Source: Tannerella sp.
GTDB lineage: Bacteria > Bacteroidota > Bacteroidia > Bacteroidales > Tannerellaceae
Assembly (NCBI GenBank): GCA_031272455.1
Contig: JAISTS010000137.1
Location: 1-40,583 of the forward strand
DNA: 40,583 nt
Direction: 5' to 3'
Made by a program: the position numbers and the translations under genes. Positions 24,297 to 33,992 of this stretch are shown here, one piece after another. Under the pieces are notes generated by a model, which saw nothing but the letters and a program-made list of their open reading frames with translations, made no database searches and was not told the DNA's origin. Numbering within the stretch: the first letter of the stretch is position 1; each line of letters opens with the position of its first letter.

Positions 24297-25655
24297 TTAC
24301 CTTACCCAGCCCGGATACTGAAAATCGCAGTTGCGCCAGTTCTCGGAAATGCGGACGTAGGTCGTTTTCTGCTTTTTAGCCACCCAGTCTTTGAGCAGGT
24401 CTTCGCGCTTGCGATCTTCAACAACTGATTTAAGCGCCTGATAATCATCAGCAAGATTAGCTCTGTGGCTCAAAGTGCGGGCTTTGAGTTTGACGATGGC
24501 GACAACTTCTTTCTGTTTGCTGGTGATCATTCGGAAAGGTTTCGATATTTCGCCGATTTTCATTGTGTCAACCACGATACCGACTTCCTGCGGCAGCTCC
24601 TGCATCTCGAATTTGGGCGTGCCGAAGTTCTGACTTTCGTAATCCTGATTGACCATCAGCCCTTTATTGTTGCGCGTATCTTTGTCGTACGACAGATAAG
24701 TTGCTGCTTCCTCGAACGTCAGTTTGTTGCTGTTGATGTCGGTATAGAGCGTATCCATTCGCGCTGAGGCTTCGTTGAGTTCGTTGTCGGACACGCGCGG
24801 ACGGAGCAGGATATGTCGGCAGTTGATGCGGTCGCCGCGCTTCTCAATCAGCTGGATGATGTGATAGCCGTATTCCGTTTCGACGATGTTGGAGACGCGC
24901 TTCGGGTCGGTCAGGTTGAAGGCGACATTGGCAAATTCGGGCACGAGCGACGATTTGCTCGTAAAGCCCATTTCGCCTCCGCGCACCGCTGAGCCGGGGT
25001 CTTCGGAATACATACGTGCGAGGGTCGAAAATTCGCGCTGTCCGCTGTTTACCAGCTCGGTAAATTCGCGCAGACGGGCTTTGATGGCGTCTGTTTCTTC
25101 AAACGGTATCTTCGGCTCCATAGTGATTATCTGCACTTCGACCGAAGTGGGAATGGTCGGGAGGCTGTCTTGCGGGATGCCACGGAAATAGCTGCGCACT
25201 TCGGAAGGCGTCAGTTTGATGTCGCCGACGATTTTTTGCTGCATTTTTTGGACGGTCTGCTGTTCGCGAAGGATGGTTTTGCGTTCTTCCTTTATCTGCG
25301 ACAGTTTTTTATTGAAATACTCTTCGAGTTTTTCGCGCGAGCCGACCTGTGCAATTTGCGCGTTGACCCACTGGTCTGTCATCCTGATAATTTGCCCTTC
25401 GTCGGCATCAATACTGTCGGTTTTCGCCTGATTGAGATACAGCTTTTGGATGGCAAGCTGCTCAGGGATAAAGCAATAGGGGTCGCCTTCAAAGCGGGTG
25501 CCTTCGTTCTGCATATACAGGCGGTGCGACTCAACATCGGACAGCAGTATGGCTTCGTCGCCAACTATCCAGACTATCTCGTCAATAACGTTTTGCTGTG
25601 CAAAAACGGCACCTAAATTGCAGAGTATAAGCGAAGTAAATAAAATCTTTTTCAT
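24297..25655 (-). CDS. SurA-like periplasmic peptidyl-prolyl cis-trans isomerase
   Basis: A 452-residue periplasmic chaperone/isomerase of the SurA type. After a signal peptide (KKILFTSLILCNLGAVFAQ) comes the SurA N-terminal chaperone region with DEIVWIVGDEAILLSDVE. A first parvulin domain spans about residues 170-270 (FSTLARMYSEDPGSAVRGGE, MGFTSKSSLVPEFANVAF, EYGYHIIQLIEKRG). A second, more diverged one spans about 275-395, starting INCRHILLRP. It escorts outer-membrane proteins to the Bam machinery. It is the third of three tandem isomerase-like genes, starting 6 nt after the second. The first parvulin domain looks active; the second lacks most of the conserved pattern. Confidence 0.92.
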   Translation of the reverse strand: MKKILFTSLILCNLGAVFAQQNVIDEIVWIVGDEAILLSDVESHRLYMQNEGTRFEGDPYCFIPEQLAIQKLYLNQAKTDSIDADEGQIIRMTDQWVNAQIAQVGSREKLEEYFNKKLSQIKEERKTILREQQTVQKMQQKIVGDIKLTPSEVRSYFRGIPQDSLPTIPTSVEVQIITMEPKIPFEETDAIKARLREFTELVNSGQREFSTLARMYSEDPGSAVRGGEMGFTSKSSLVPEFANVAFNLTDPKRVSNIVETEYGYHIIQLIEKRGDRINCRHILLRPRVSDNELNEASARMDTLYTDINSNKLTFEEAATYLSYDKDTRNNKGLMVNQDYESQNFGTPKFEMQELPQEVGIVVDTMKIGEISKPFRMITSKQKEVVAIVKLKARTLSHRANLADDYQALKSVVEDRKREDLLKDWVAKKQKTTYVRISENWRNCDFQYPGWVR

Positions 25656-25661
25656 ATCGGT

Positions 25662-26522
25662 CTATTCATTTGCGTTTACGTTTCTAAATATCACCTGCCC
25701 TTTGCGGATTGCGTCGCGGTACAGGTCTTCTTCAAAATTTTTCAGGAAACTGACTTTTTCCTTGTTTATCATTTGTTCGCGTATCTGCGGACTGGCATAT
25801 TCAAACGGAGCTTCGTTTCCGGCAAGCAGATATTCGTCAATATTAAGCAGATAGCAGTAAACACTATCGGTTGCTTCGACTGTTTTATTCGCTTGCAGAT
25901 ACTGTTTCTGGTTCGATATCTGAACGGGTATCTTTTCGATAATATCTTCAAAATCAACCCATTTGTCGTAGAAATATTCATATATCACAGCCTGCTGCAT
26001 ACTGAATTTTTCTATCGCTTCGAGGGCGTCAGGTTCTTTCGAGCGATACTGTTTGCGTATCTTGTCGAGACCGGGCGCGTCTATGGGCACTTTCAGAAAC
26101 AGACCTTTTATCAGGTTGTCGTCGAGGATGAATTTGTCCCTGTTCGCTTCGTAGTACGACAGCTGGTCGGAATCGTTAAACTGCGACGACAAACGGCTCT
26201 GTATCAGATATTCCTGATAGCGATACTTCAAGAGCGAGCGTCGGTATTCTTCGACGAGGCGGTTGATTTCATCGTTTTGAGTGCCTATATTTCGCTGCGC
26301 AATCTGATAAACGAGGATGTCCTTAATCCATTTTTTGATGTAATTTTCGGCAATCAGCAGGCTGTCGGCTTGCGACGCGCCTTTAGGTATGACTTTTTCT
26401 ACATCGCTGCGTTTCAGCGCATAACGGTCTATCGTTACGAGCGTATCTTCGTCAGCGCTTTCGTAATTTTGGCACGAAAACGTCAACAAAGCGACGATGA
26501 TAGAAAAGAACAACTGCCTCAT
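25662..26522 (-). CDS. SurA-like lipoprotein with degenerate isomerase domain
   Basis: A 286-residue lipoprotein: signal MRQLFFSIIVALLTFSC with lipid-attachment Cys17, then an acidic linker. It has the SurA/PpiC-type N-terminal helical fold (YIKKWIKDILVYQIAQRN, LLKYRYQEYLIQSRL) and the swapped C-terminal helix (REQMINKEKVSFLKNFEEDL). The central region that should be the parvulin domain (KGLFLKVPID onward) lacks the GGELG-type and YGYHII blocks. It is therefore more likely a chaperone than an isomerase. The gene is spaced 6 nt from both neighbours, firmly within the isomerase triplet. Acidic residues after the cysteine are too far out to call an export signal. Confidence 0.87.
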   Translation of the reverse strand: MRQLFFSIIVALLTFSCQNYESADEDTLVTIDRYALKRSDVEKVIPKGASQADSLLIAENYIKKWIKDILVYQIAQRNIGTQNDEINRLVEEYRRSLLKYRYQEYLIQSRLSSQFNDSDQLSYYEANRDKFILDDNLIKGLFLKVPIDAPGLDKIRKQYRSKEPDALEAIEKFSMQQAVIYEYFYDKWVDFEDIIEKIPVQISNQKQYLQANKTVEATDSVYCYLLNIDEYLLAGNEAPFEYASPQIREQMINKEKVSFLKNFEEDLYRDAIRKGQVIFRNVNANE

Positions 26523-26528
26523 TTACAT

Positions 26529-28130
26529 TTATTTATCCATTTTCTTAATATATTTTTTCAGGTTCTTCAGCACTTTTTGGTTTATCGTAACCGGATATTT
26601 CTCTTTGATTTCTTTCATCCATTCGGCTTCGAGCTGTTCCTGTTCTTCGACAGGTTTGTCCCAAACGCGGCGGCTGCTGATGTCGAACAGCAGGATGCCG
26701 TCGTAGTATTCTTTCACGAGCTGGTCGTATTCGGGGTGCATTGCCGAGAGGTTGAATTTTTCGTATGCCGTCAGTATGTCTCTGACAAACAGGCGATAAA
26801 TGTCATATAGGAAATCGCCGGCATAAACCTTGGTCGAGAACGGGAAACGGCGCAGATATTCAGTAAATTCGTGCTGATAGAACATCGTGTCGTTGAGTAT
26901 CAGCAGCGGCTTTTCCAACGGCGCAGCCTGTTCGATAAAATCTTTTCCCGACGGGTGATAGTCGTCGCAGAGTTTTTGGAAATCGGCGTAAGCGTCGGGA
27001 TAGAACACATAGTGAAATTTCTCTTTTTCCTTGTCCTCGAAAGATTTAAACAGCTCGAAATTGCGTTCGCCCTTCTCCATCACCTGATGTATGCTGCTTT
27101 CCATTTCCTCAAACGGAGGGCGGGGTTTGCGGTCGAGCAGTTTGATGATATGATAGCCGTAGCGTGTCTTGATCGGCTCGGTAATGTCGCCTGTATCTTT
27201 CAGCGCAAAAGCCGCCTGTTCAAAGGGTTTGACCATTTCGCCCAGACCAAAATACGGCAGCACGCCACGTTCGTTGCCCGTTTTTCTGTCCGACGATTCC
27301 ATCAGCGCCAGATAGCCGAAATCTTCACCGTTTTTGGCTCGCTGATACAGTTCGGTTGCTTTGCGATAGAGCGTCGTATCATCGTTGTCGTGCGGGTCGA
27401 GCGGGTCTTCCTCCGGCATCACGAGGATATGCGCCACTTTGAGCAGTCCGGGATTGGGGAAACGGCGGTCGAGACGGATGATATGAAAACCCATATCGGT
27501 GCGCACGGGAGCCGTTATTTCGCCAACTTTCTGTAGTGAAAAGACGGCATCTTCAAACGATTTCAGCGCCTGCAGCGGGAATACGTAATCGACTTTTTCA
27601 AAAACGGCTGCCGAGTCGGCTGCCAGCTCCTGTGCCACTTTCTCGAAATCTTCGCCTGCGAGGATGCGCTGATATGCCTTATTCGCCTCATTATAAACGG
27701 GTACGGTGTCTTTAGACGTTACTTTGTCCTTGTTGAACAGAAATACGATGTGCGACACCGAAACGATGTCGTTACCTCGCTCATAGACCTTGCGCATCAC
27801 TTCTGCTTCACCTTCTTTATCAGACAGATAGCTTGCTCTGAGTTGGGCTTTGTAGCTGTCAAGCTCGTCGCTGAACCCCATAGATTCCTGAATCCTCAGC
27901 GATTCGGCATCAGCTACTTTGAGTTTGAAATTGGTAAACAGTTCCACCCAGTTGGCAAGCGATTTCTTGTCGAGCAGATTGACTGTCGTATCTTTCCTTG
28001 CGAGGAACAAAAACTCTGACAGCGGGATGTCTTTTCCCGCAACTGTCATTACCACAGGGTCTTCTTTTTCTTTAGCGCCAAGGCTGCCAATAAAAAGCCC
28101 CAAAATAATGGCGGTTAAAATTTTCTTCAT
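26529..28130 (-). CDS. Periplasmic peptidyl-prolyl cis-trans isomerase with two parvulin domains
   Basis: A 533-residue exported isomerase. The ATG at 28130 gives a good signal peptide (KKILTAIILGLFIGSLGAK); the frame is open 51 bases further upstream, but those residues would precede the signal. Two parvulin domains are visible, one with VSHIVFLFNKDK to MGFHIIRLDRR and the next with KVAHILVMPEED, RGVLPYFGLGEMVKPFEQAA and RYGYHIIKLLDRK. The C-terminal part ends in a lysine-rich helix (ITKKIKKMDK-type; VLKNLKKYIKKMDK). It probably assists folding of outer-membrane and secreted proteins. It follows recQ after 40 nt and precedes the SurA-like lipoprotein by 6 nt. Confidence 0.92.
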   Translation of the reverse strand: MKKILTAIILGLFIGSLGAKEKEDPVVMTVAGKDIPLSEFLFLARKDTTVNLLDKKSLANWVELFTNFKLKVADAESLRIQESMGFSDELDSYKAQLRASYLSDKEGEAEVMRKVYERGNDIVSVSHIVFLFNKDKVTSKDTVPVYNEANKAYQRILAGEDFEKVAQELAADSAAVFEKVDYVFPLQALKSFEDAVFSLQKVGEITAPVRTDMGFHIIRLDRRFPNPGLLKVAHILVMPEEDPLDPHDNDDTTLYRKATELYQRAKNGEDFGYLALMESSDRKTGNERGVLPYFGLGEMVKPFEQAAFALKDTGDITEPIKTRYGYHIIKLLDRKPRPPFEEMESSIHQVMEKGERNFELFKSFEDKEKEKFHYVFYPDAYADFQKLCDDYHPSGKDFIEQAAPLEKPLLILNDTMFYQHEFTEYLRRFPFSTKVYAGDFLYDIYRLFVRDILTAYEKFNLSAMHPEYDQLVKEYYDGILLFDISSRRVWDKPVEEQEQLEAEWMKEIKEKYPVTINQKVLKNLKKYIKKMDK

Positions 28131-28170
28131 TGTACTTGTCGTTTTATTCAACTTATTCATTATTAACATA

Positions 28171-30381
28171 TTAATTAGCAAGTTCGGACAGGAATTTTAT
28201 CCTCACGAGGCGGATTTCCTGTTCGATACAATCGCTACCAAGCACGTTGATAGCTGTTTCAAGGTCGTCGGTTTCCGATTTCTTGAAATATTCGTATATC
28301 TCGTTAACGCGGTCTTCATCATCTATCACATCTTCAATAAAATAGTTGATATTGAGATGCGTACCGGCATAGACGATTGTCTCGATTTCGGTGAGCAATT
28401 CGTCAAACTCCAGTCCTTTCGACTCGGCGATGTCGATAAGCGATACTTTACGGTCGATGCTTTGCACAATTTCGATCTTATGTTTCGACTTATTGGCAAC
28501 TGTTCTGACGCGCAGGTCTTCGGGTCGTTCTATTTCGTTTTCTTCCACGTATTTTTTTATAATATCCACAAATTGAGCGCCGTAGCGAGAGGCTTTGCCT
28601 GCCCCGACACCCGGAATATTTTGTAATTCTTCGAGGTTGACGGGATAGGTCGTCGCCATCGCTTCGAGCGACGGGTCTTGAAATATAACGTAAGGAGGGA
28701 CTTCTAATTGTTTAGACAGCTTTTTTCTTAAATCTTTCATTATCGAGAAGAGCGCCGGGTCAACTGCGCACGAGCCTGTACCGCGCATAGGCGTATCGGG
28801 GCTTTCGTACTCCTCAAACTCATTGTCTTTCACGATAGTAAAGGGCACGGGATTCTTCATATACGCCCGCCCTTTGGGGGTGATTTTCAGTATTCCGTAG
28901 TTCTCGATTTCTTTTGCAAGATAACCGGCTATCAATGCCTGACGGATGACGGAATTCCAGATCCGTTCGCCATCTTCGGCTCCGGCTCCGAACAGCTCAA
29001 ACTCGTTATGCTTATATGCCACAATATCAACCGTTTCGACGCCCATAAGGAAGTTGACAATATATTCAGCCTTATATTTTTCCTTCATCGAGTCTATAGC
29101 TTCGAGGACTGTTCCAAGCAGCTCTTTGGCATCAATCAAAGTCTTGGGATTGAGGCAGTTGTCGCAGCTTCCGCAGTTGTCTTCGGTATATTCTTCGCCG
29201 AAATAGTGCAGCAGCACCTTGCGACGGCAGACGGCAGTTTCGGCGTAAGCAGCCGTTTCGAGTAGCAACTGTTTGCCGATCTCCTGTTCGACGATGGGTT
29301 TGCCCTGCAGGAATTTTTCGAGTTTTTGCAGGTCTTTGCTCGAATAGTAGGCTATACAGCGCCCTTCGCCGCCGTCGCGTCCCGAACGTCCTGTCTCCTG
29401 ATAATATCCTTCGAGGCTTTTAGGTATGTCATAATGAATGACATAGCGCACATCGGGCTTGTCAATTCCCATCCCGAATGCTATCGTGGCAACTATAACG
29501 TCGGCTTCTTCCATCAGGAAAGCGTCCTGATTTTTCGAGCGTTCCTGCGAGTCCATTCCCGCATGATAGGGCAGGGCTTTGATGCCGTTAGTAACAAGAT
29601 TTTCAGCCAGTTCTCTGACCTGCCGACGGCTGAGGCAATAGATGATGCCTGATTTGCCTTCGTTGGCTTTTATGTATTTGATGATGTCGCGCAGTATCGT
29701 TTCGTTGTTTTTCTGGCGCACTTCGTAGTAGAGGTTCGAGCGGTTGAACGACGATTTGAATACCGTGGCATCCATCATCGACAGATTTTTCTGTATGTCG
29801 TGCTGCACTTTGGGCGTCGCCGTGGCGGTGAGCGCTATCAGTGGACGTTTGCCTATCTCGTTGATTATAGGTCTGATACGCCGATATTCAGGACGAAAAT
29901 CGTGCCCCCATTCCGAGATACAGTGGGCTTCGTCAACGGCATAAAACGAGATATTGACCTGCCGCAGAAACTCGATATTGTCCTCTTTTGTAAGCGATTC
30001 GGGGGCGACGTAGAGCAGTTTTGTGTGTCCCGACAGGATTTCCAGCTTGACCGACTCGATAGCAACTTTGTTGAGTGACGAGTTGATGAAATGCGCGATG
30101 CCGTCTTTTTCGCTGAAGTTACGCATAGCATCAACCTGATTTTTCATTAGCGCTATCAGTGGTGAGATGATGATTGCCGTGCCTTCCAGCATCAGCGCAG
30201 GCAACTGGTAGCAGAGCGATTTGCCCCCTCCCGTCGGCATTAGCACAAACGTATCTTTACCGTCGAGGACATTTTGAATGATAGCTTTTTGGTTGCCCTT
30301 GAACTTGTCGAAGCCGAAATGGTATTTCAGCGCTTCGGTGATTTTGTCTGTTTTGTCGGTTGCAGCTGATTGCTTTGCCAT
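28171..30381 (-). CDS. recQ: ATP-dependent DNA helicase RecQ
   Basis: A 736-residue 3'-5' DNA helicase acting in recombination and replication-fork repair. Motifs: MPTGGGKSLCYQLPA (Walker A), DEAHCISEWGHDFRPEYRR (DEAH with the RecQ aromatic loop), ALTATATP, FGMGIDKPDVR and QETGRSGRDG. The RQC zinc-binding cysteines are in CRRKVLLHYF and DNCGSCDNC. The HRDC domain includes SLEAMATTYPVNLEEL and a helix-hairpin-helix-like IPGVGAGKA. An extra C-terminal domain of about 100 residues follows, as is common in Bacteroidetes RecQ. It starts 4 nt after clpX, so it is co-transcribed with the protease genes. Confidence 0.95.
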   Translation of the reverse strand: MAKQSAATDKTDKITEALKYHFGFDKFKGNQKAIIQNVLDGKDTFVLMPTGGGKSLCYQLPALMLEGTAIIISPLIALMKNQVDAMRNFSEKDGIAHFINSSLNKVAIESVKLEILSGHTKLLYVAPESLTKEDNIEFLRQVNISFYAVDEAHCISEWGHDFRPEYRRIRPIINEIGKRPLIALTATATPKVQHDIQKNLSMMDATVFKSSFNRSNLYYEVRQKNNETILRDIIKYIKANEGKSGIIYCLSRRQVRELAENLVTNGIKALPYHAGMDSQERSKNQDAFLMEEADVIVATIAFGMGIDKPDVRYVIHYDIPKSLEGYYQETGRSGRDGGEGRCIAYYSSKDLQKLEKFLQGKPIVEQEIGKQLLLETAAYAETAVCRRKVLLHYFGEEYTEDNCGSCDNCLNPKTLIDAKELLGTVLEAIDSMKEKYKAEYIVNFLMGVETVDIVAYKHNEFELFGAGAEDGERIWNSVIRQALIAGYLAKEIENYGILKITPKGRAYMKNPVPFTIVKDNEFEEYESPDTPMRGTGSCAVDPALFSIMKDLRKKLSKQLEVPPYVIFQDPSLEAMATTYPVNLEELQNIPGVGAGKASRYGAQFVDIIKKYVEENEIERPEDLRVRTVANKSKHKIEIVQSIDRKVSLIDIAESKGLEFDELLTEIETIVYAGTHLNINYFIEDVIDDEDRVNEIYEYFKKSETDDLETAINVLGSDCIEQEIRLVRIKFLSELAN

Positions 30382-30385
30382 AAAG

Positions 30386-31606
30386 TTAAGCTATTTTTAA
30401 ACGGTTAGTATCAGTGTCTTCAAGTTTTTCACGTGCATAATCAAGCGTGATATTTAGCGACTTACGGTCTTCCGATGGCATCTTGAACATATCGTCAATC
30501 ATTATCGTTTCGACTATCGAACGCAGTCCGCGGGCGCCGAGCTTAAATTCTATCGCCTTGTCAACCACGTATTCAAACACAGCTTCGTCGAACGTCAATT
30601 TGATGCCATCCATCCCGAACAGTTTGACATACTGCTTGATAATGGAGTTTTTAGGCTCTGTCAGGATACGCCTCAGCGCGGCACGGTCGAGCGGCTCAAG
30701 ATAAGTCAGTATCGGCAGACGACCTATGATTTCGGGTATCAGTCCGTACGTTTTAAGGTCGGTGGGAGTGATATATTTCAGCATATTGCTGCGGTCTATC
30801 ACGTTGGTATTCAGGCTGGCGCTGAAGCCAACGACGTGTGTATTCATCCTGTGAGCTATGATTTTTTCTATCCCGTCGAACGCACCTCCGCAGACGAACA
30901 GTATGTTTTTCGTGTCGATGGCTATCAGTTTCTGTTCGGGATGTTTGCGTCCACCCTGCGGCGGCACGTTGACTATCGAGCCTTCGAGCAGTTTGAGCAA
31001 TCCTTGCTGTACGCCTTCGCCGCTCACATCGCGCGTTATCGACGGGTTGTCGCTCTTGCGGGCTATCTTGTCGATCTCATCAATGAAGACTATGCCTTGC
31101 TGGGCGGCGTTCACGTCGTAGTCGGCGGCTTGCAGCAGGCGTGTCAATATGCTTTCCACATCTTCGCCCACATAGCCGGCTTCGGTCAGCACGGTAGCGT
31201 CAACGATGCTGAACGGCACTTTCAGTTTGCGAGCTATCGTACGCGCCATCAGCGTTTTGCCTGTGCCTGTCGAGCCTACCATTATGATGTTCGATTTTTC
31301 TATCTCGACATCGTCGCCCGTAATTTGCATCAGGCGTTTGTAATGGTTGTAAACGGCTACCGACAGATAGCGTTTGGCGTCGTCCTGACCTATCACGTAA
31401 TCGTCAAGAAAGGCTTTGATTTCTTGCGGTTTAGGTATATCCTGATAGCCCGACGGCGCTGTCGCCGACGCTTGTTTAAGGTTCTCGCGTACGATATTAT
31501 ATGCTTGTTCGGCGCATACATCGCATATCGAACCGCTCTGACCTGCAACCATCATTTTCGACTGGAAGCGGGTGCGTCCGCAAAATGAACATTTTTCTAC
31601 TTTCAT
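30386..31606 (-). CDS. clpX: ATP-dependent Clp protease ATP-binding subunit ClpX
   Basis: A 406-residue AAA+ unfoldase that delivers substrates to ClpP. The N-terminal zinc-binding domain holds CSFCGRT and CDVC (four cysteines). AAA+ motifs: [15 protein letters not shown] (Walker A), [12 protein letters not shown] (Walker B), the pore loop region AGYVGEDVE, the ClpP-docking IGF-equivalent segment VVGFSAS, and sensor 2 near [11 protein letters not shown]. The ATG overlaps the clpP stop as ATGA, so the two subunits are translationally coupled. The length is normal. Confidence 0.97.
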   Translation of the reverse strand: MKVEKCSFCGRTRFQSKMMVAGQSGSICDVCAEQAYNIVRENLKQASATAPSGYQDIPKPQEIKAFLDDYVIGQDDAKRYLSVAVYNHYKRLMQITGDDVEIEKSNIIMVGSTGTGKTLMARTIARKLKVPFSIVDATVLTEAGYVGEDVESILTRLLQAADYDVNAAQQGIVFIDEIDKIARKSDNPSITRDVSGEGVQQGLLKLLEGSIVNVPPQGGRKHPEQKLIAIDTKNILFVCGGAFDGIEKIIAHRMNTHVVGFSASLNTNVIDRSNMLKYITPTDLKTYGLIPEIIGRLPILTYLEPLDRAALRRILTEPKNSIIKQYVKLFGMDGIKLTFDEAVFEYVVDKAIEFKLGARGLRSIVETIMIDDMFKMPSEDRKSLNITLDYAREKLEDTDTNRLKIA

Positions 31607-32274
31607 GCCGGTTTTTTACGTGTCATTATTTCGTCAACCATACCATAAGCCTTGGCTTCTTCGGCGCCCATCCAGTAGTCGCGATCGCTGTCTTTCTCGA
31701 TTTGATCGTACGGCTGCCCCGAATGTTGAGCTATGATACGGTAGAGTTCGTCTTTAACCTTGATAATCTGTTTTACCTGTATCTCCATATCCGACGCCTG
31801 CCCCTGCATTCCTCCGAGCGGCTGATGTATCAGCACACGCGAATGATTGAGACAGAAGCGCTTACCTTTCTCGCCCGCCACAAGTAGCACCGACGCCATC
31901 GACGCGGCAATGCCCGTACAGATGGTCGATATCTGGCTGCCGACAAACTGCATAGTGTCGTAAATTCCCAGACCGGCATAGACCGAACCGCCCGGCGAAT
32001 TGATGTAGATCGAGATGTCCTTGCCCGGGTCGGATGTGTCTAAGTAAAGCAGCTGCGCCTGTATCACGTTGGCGGTGTAGTCGTCTATCTGTGTCCCGAG
32101 AAAAATGATGCGATCCATCATCAAACGCGAGAAAACGTCCATCTGCGCAATGTTCAACTGGCGCTCCTCAATAATCGTGGGCGAGATGTAACTGCTCGTG
32201 ATGTTGATGTAACTGTCGAGAGCGTTACTGCTCATTCCCAAATGCTTAGTAGCATATTTTCTAAAATCATTCAT
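31603..32274 (-). CDS. clpP: ATP-dependent Clp protease proteolytic subunit ClpP
   Basis: A 223-residue serine peptidase that forms the tetradecameric ClpP barrel. The nucleophile lies in GIAASMASVLLVAG (the Ser of SMAS) and the catalytic His in SRVLIHQPLGG; the acidic residue follows in the C-terminal part (KDSDRDYWMGAEEA). The N-terminal extension before IVEER-like residues (TSSYISPTIIEERQ) is probably processed; a second ATG at residue 14 is possible. Its own promoter lies upstream (32336-32368). clpX follows with a four-base overlap. Confidence 0.97.
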   Translation of the reverse strand: MNDFRKYATKHLGMSSNALDSYINITSSYISPTIIEERQLNIAQMDVFSRLMMDRIIFLGTQIDDYTANVIQAQLLYLDTSDPGKDISIYINSPGGSVYAGLGIYDTMQFVGSQISTICTGIAASMASVLLVAGEKGKRFCLNHSRVLIHQPLGGMQGQASDMEIQVKQIIKVKDELYRIIAQHSGQPYDQIEKDSDRDYWMGAEEAKAYGMVDEIMTRKKPA

Positions 32275-32335
32275 ATCTTTTGCGTTAAAAATTAATGTCG
32301 AGGCAACGGATTTGCTACCCGTCGCTTCGCGAAAA

Positions 32336-32368
32336 CAAAGTTATTCATTTATTCCCGAAATAAACAAA
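32336..32368 (-). promoter_or_regulatory. Promoter of clpPX and downstream genes
   Basis: On the minus strand, a -33 TTTG (32365-32368) and a -7 TAACTTTG (32336-32343) are separated by 21 bp. The promoter lies in the 111-nt gap between tig and clpP and gives a leader of about 55 nt. It allows clpPX, recQ and the envelope genes to be expressed separately from tig. Confidence 0.75.
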
Positions 32369-32385
32369 ATATTTTTGAAAATAAA

Positions 32386-33741
32386 TTACGCTAATAATTT
32401 CATAAATTCATCATACGACGTCTCGACCGGTTCTATCTTGACATGCTCCTTGACAAATTCGGTCAGTTTTTTGTCGAGGGCAGCATCCGTAAACTTGTCG
32501 AGCGTCTCTTTTTTACCCATCATTTCGCTGACCTGCTTCTCGACGAAGTCGTCGGGCAGGTTGTAGGCGCCATACTGCGCATAGTAAGCCTTGACGTAAT
32601 CGCCGCCCGCAGCCACGATGTCGGCATATTCGGTCGTGATATTGTTCGTCGTGATGACGTAATCCTTGGCGAGATGATATTTCAGGTCTTCGACGACGTG
32701 CGGATAGTCTTCGTCAACTTTTTCCTGAGTATTGTCTTTTCCGGCAGTCAGCAGCCAGCGTTTCAGTATGTCGTCGGCAAACTGCACATCGCCGGCTTTC
32801 TTTTTCAGCAGGTTGCGCACATCGCGACCGAAGATAAATTCTGCGTCGGCGCGATAACGCTCTTCGATAGTGGCTGCAAGCTTTTGGCGGAAACCTTCGT
32901 CGCCGTCAACCGCTCCTTCGCCGTATATGCTGTCGTAGAACGCCTGATTGAGTTCGGCAGGTTTGTAGCGCGTTATCTCCTTGATTTCAAAGCGGAAATC
33001 GCTCTTTAGACCTTCGGCTTGCGTCTTGTCGATTTTGAGCAGCGAGGCTATCTCGGCAGCAGCGCCTTTGAACGCCTTGTCGGGATTGAAGACCACGACG
33101 TCGCCCGTTTTTGCGCCGATAAACTTCGTCTGTTCGCGCTTGCCTTTGATGTATTTTGCCATCAGCACGGCATCTGTAACGAGTATTCCGCCCTCTTTCG
33201 GATTCTTGTTTTCGTCCAACTCAGACACTACGCCTTTCAAGAGGTCTTCTTCAGCTACCTCGTCCGCCGGATCATACGTGCCATAGTTGCGACGGAAGGT
33301 TTCGACTTCCTTGTCGATGTCATCTTCCGAGACAAGTATCTTGTATTCAGTCAGTTTGTCGCGCTTCGTCAGCTTGATTTCGAGTTTTGGCGCCAAAGCA
33401 ACGTCGAACAGAAACTCAAATTCTTCCTGAGTGTCAAAATCTATCGGTTGCTGCTCCGTCTCGTTGGGCATAGGCTCGCCGAGTATGCGTATGTTGTTTT
33501 CCTGCAGATATTTATACAGATTTTCGGAGACACAGCGGTTGACTTCTTCGACGATGACGTACTTGCCGTAGAGCTTTTTAATCATTCCGATCGGCACCAT
33601 TCCCTTGCGGAAACCGGGGATCGAAGCTTTCTGTCGGTACTGCTTGAGCTGTTTCTCGACCTGGCTGCTGTAATCATTTTTGTCGATTTGCATCCTGATG
33701 ACGCCCTTCACCGCGTCGTCGTTTGTTAGTGAAATATTCAT
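32386..33741 (-). CDS. tig: Trigger factor (ribosome-associated chaperone)
   Basis: A 451-residue trigger factor. The ribosome-binding N-terminal domain contains the signature region (YRQKASIPGFRKGMVPIGMIKK, shortened here to its key GFRKG at about residues 42-46). A PPIase-like middle domain follows at about 150-245 and then the helical C-terminal arms, ending EPVETSYDEFMKLLA. The middle domain is diverged from the E. coli FKBP-like form (TDAVLMAKYIKGK, FIGAKTGDVVVFN), as is usual in this phylum. It binds near the exit tunnel and holds nascent chains. It is the first gene of the proteostasis cluster, with a near-ideal promoter (33793-33824). Confidence 0.93.
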   Translation of the reverse strand: MNISLTNDDAVKGVIRMQIDKNDYSSQVEKQLKQYRQKASIPGFRKGMVPIGMIKKLYGKYVIVEEVNRCVSENLYKYLQENNIRILGEPMPNETEQQPIDFDTQEEFEFLFDVALAPKLEIKLTKRDKLTEYKILVSEDDIDKEVETFRRNYGTYDPADEVAEEDLLKGVVSELDENKNPKEGGILVTDAVLMAKYIKGKREQTKFIGAKTGDVVVFNPDKAFKGAAAEIASLLKIDKTQAEGLKSDFRFEIKEITRYKPAELNQAFYDSIYGEGAVDGDEGFRQKLAATIEERYRADAEFIFGRDVRNLLKKKAGDVQFADDILKRWLLTAGKDNTQEKVDEDYPHVVEDLKYHLAKDYVITTNNITTEYADIVAAGGDYVKAYYAQYGAYNLPDDFVEKQVSEMMGKKETLDKFTDAALDKKLTEFVKEHVKIEPVETSYDEFMKLLA

Positions 33742-33792
33742 TATGAACAGTTTATATTAATTAATACCTATTATTTTCTGATTTTTAGGGTG

Positions 33793-33824
33793 CAAAATTA
33801 GGCTTAAAATTTCAATTCGGCAAA
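33793..33824 (-). promoter_or_regulatory. Promoter of tig
   Basis: On the minus strand, a -33 TTTG (33821-33824) and a -7 TAATTTTG (33793-33800) are separated by exactly 20 bp. The start site would be near 33786, giving a leader of about 45 nt. The rest of the 317-bp gap (33742-34058) is AT-rich. It holds the leader of the RRM gene and a 60-codon chance frame on the minus strand (33812-33994) that I do not accept. Confidence 0.75.
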
Positions 33825-33992
33825 TAAAAATGATACGATTTTTTGCGCCCGCGAAGATTTTTTTTTGAAAAATATGCTTTTATTACAATTTTTATTCGTT
33901 CCTTTGCTGCCCGAAAGTAGTGATTTACTATGAATGTAACGTACAATCGTCTTTTATATCTTCGATTTTTTCCGATACGAGATTTATTTTTC

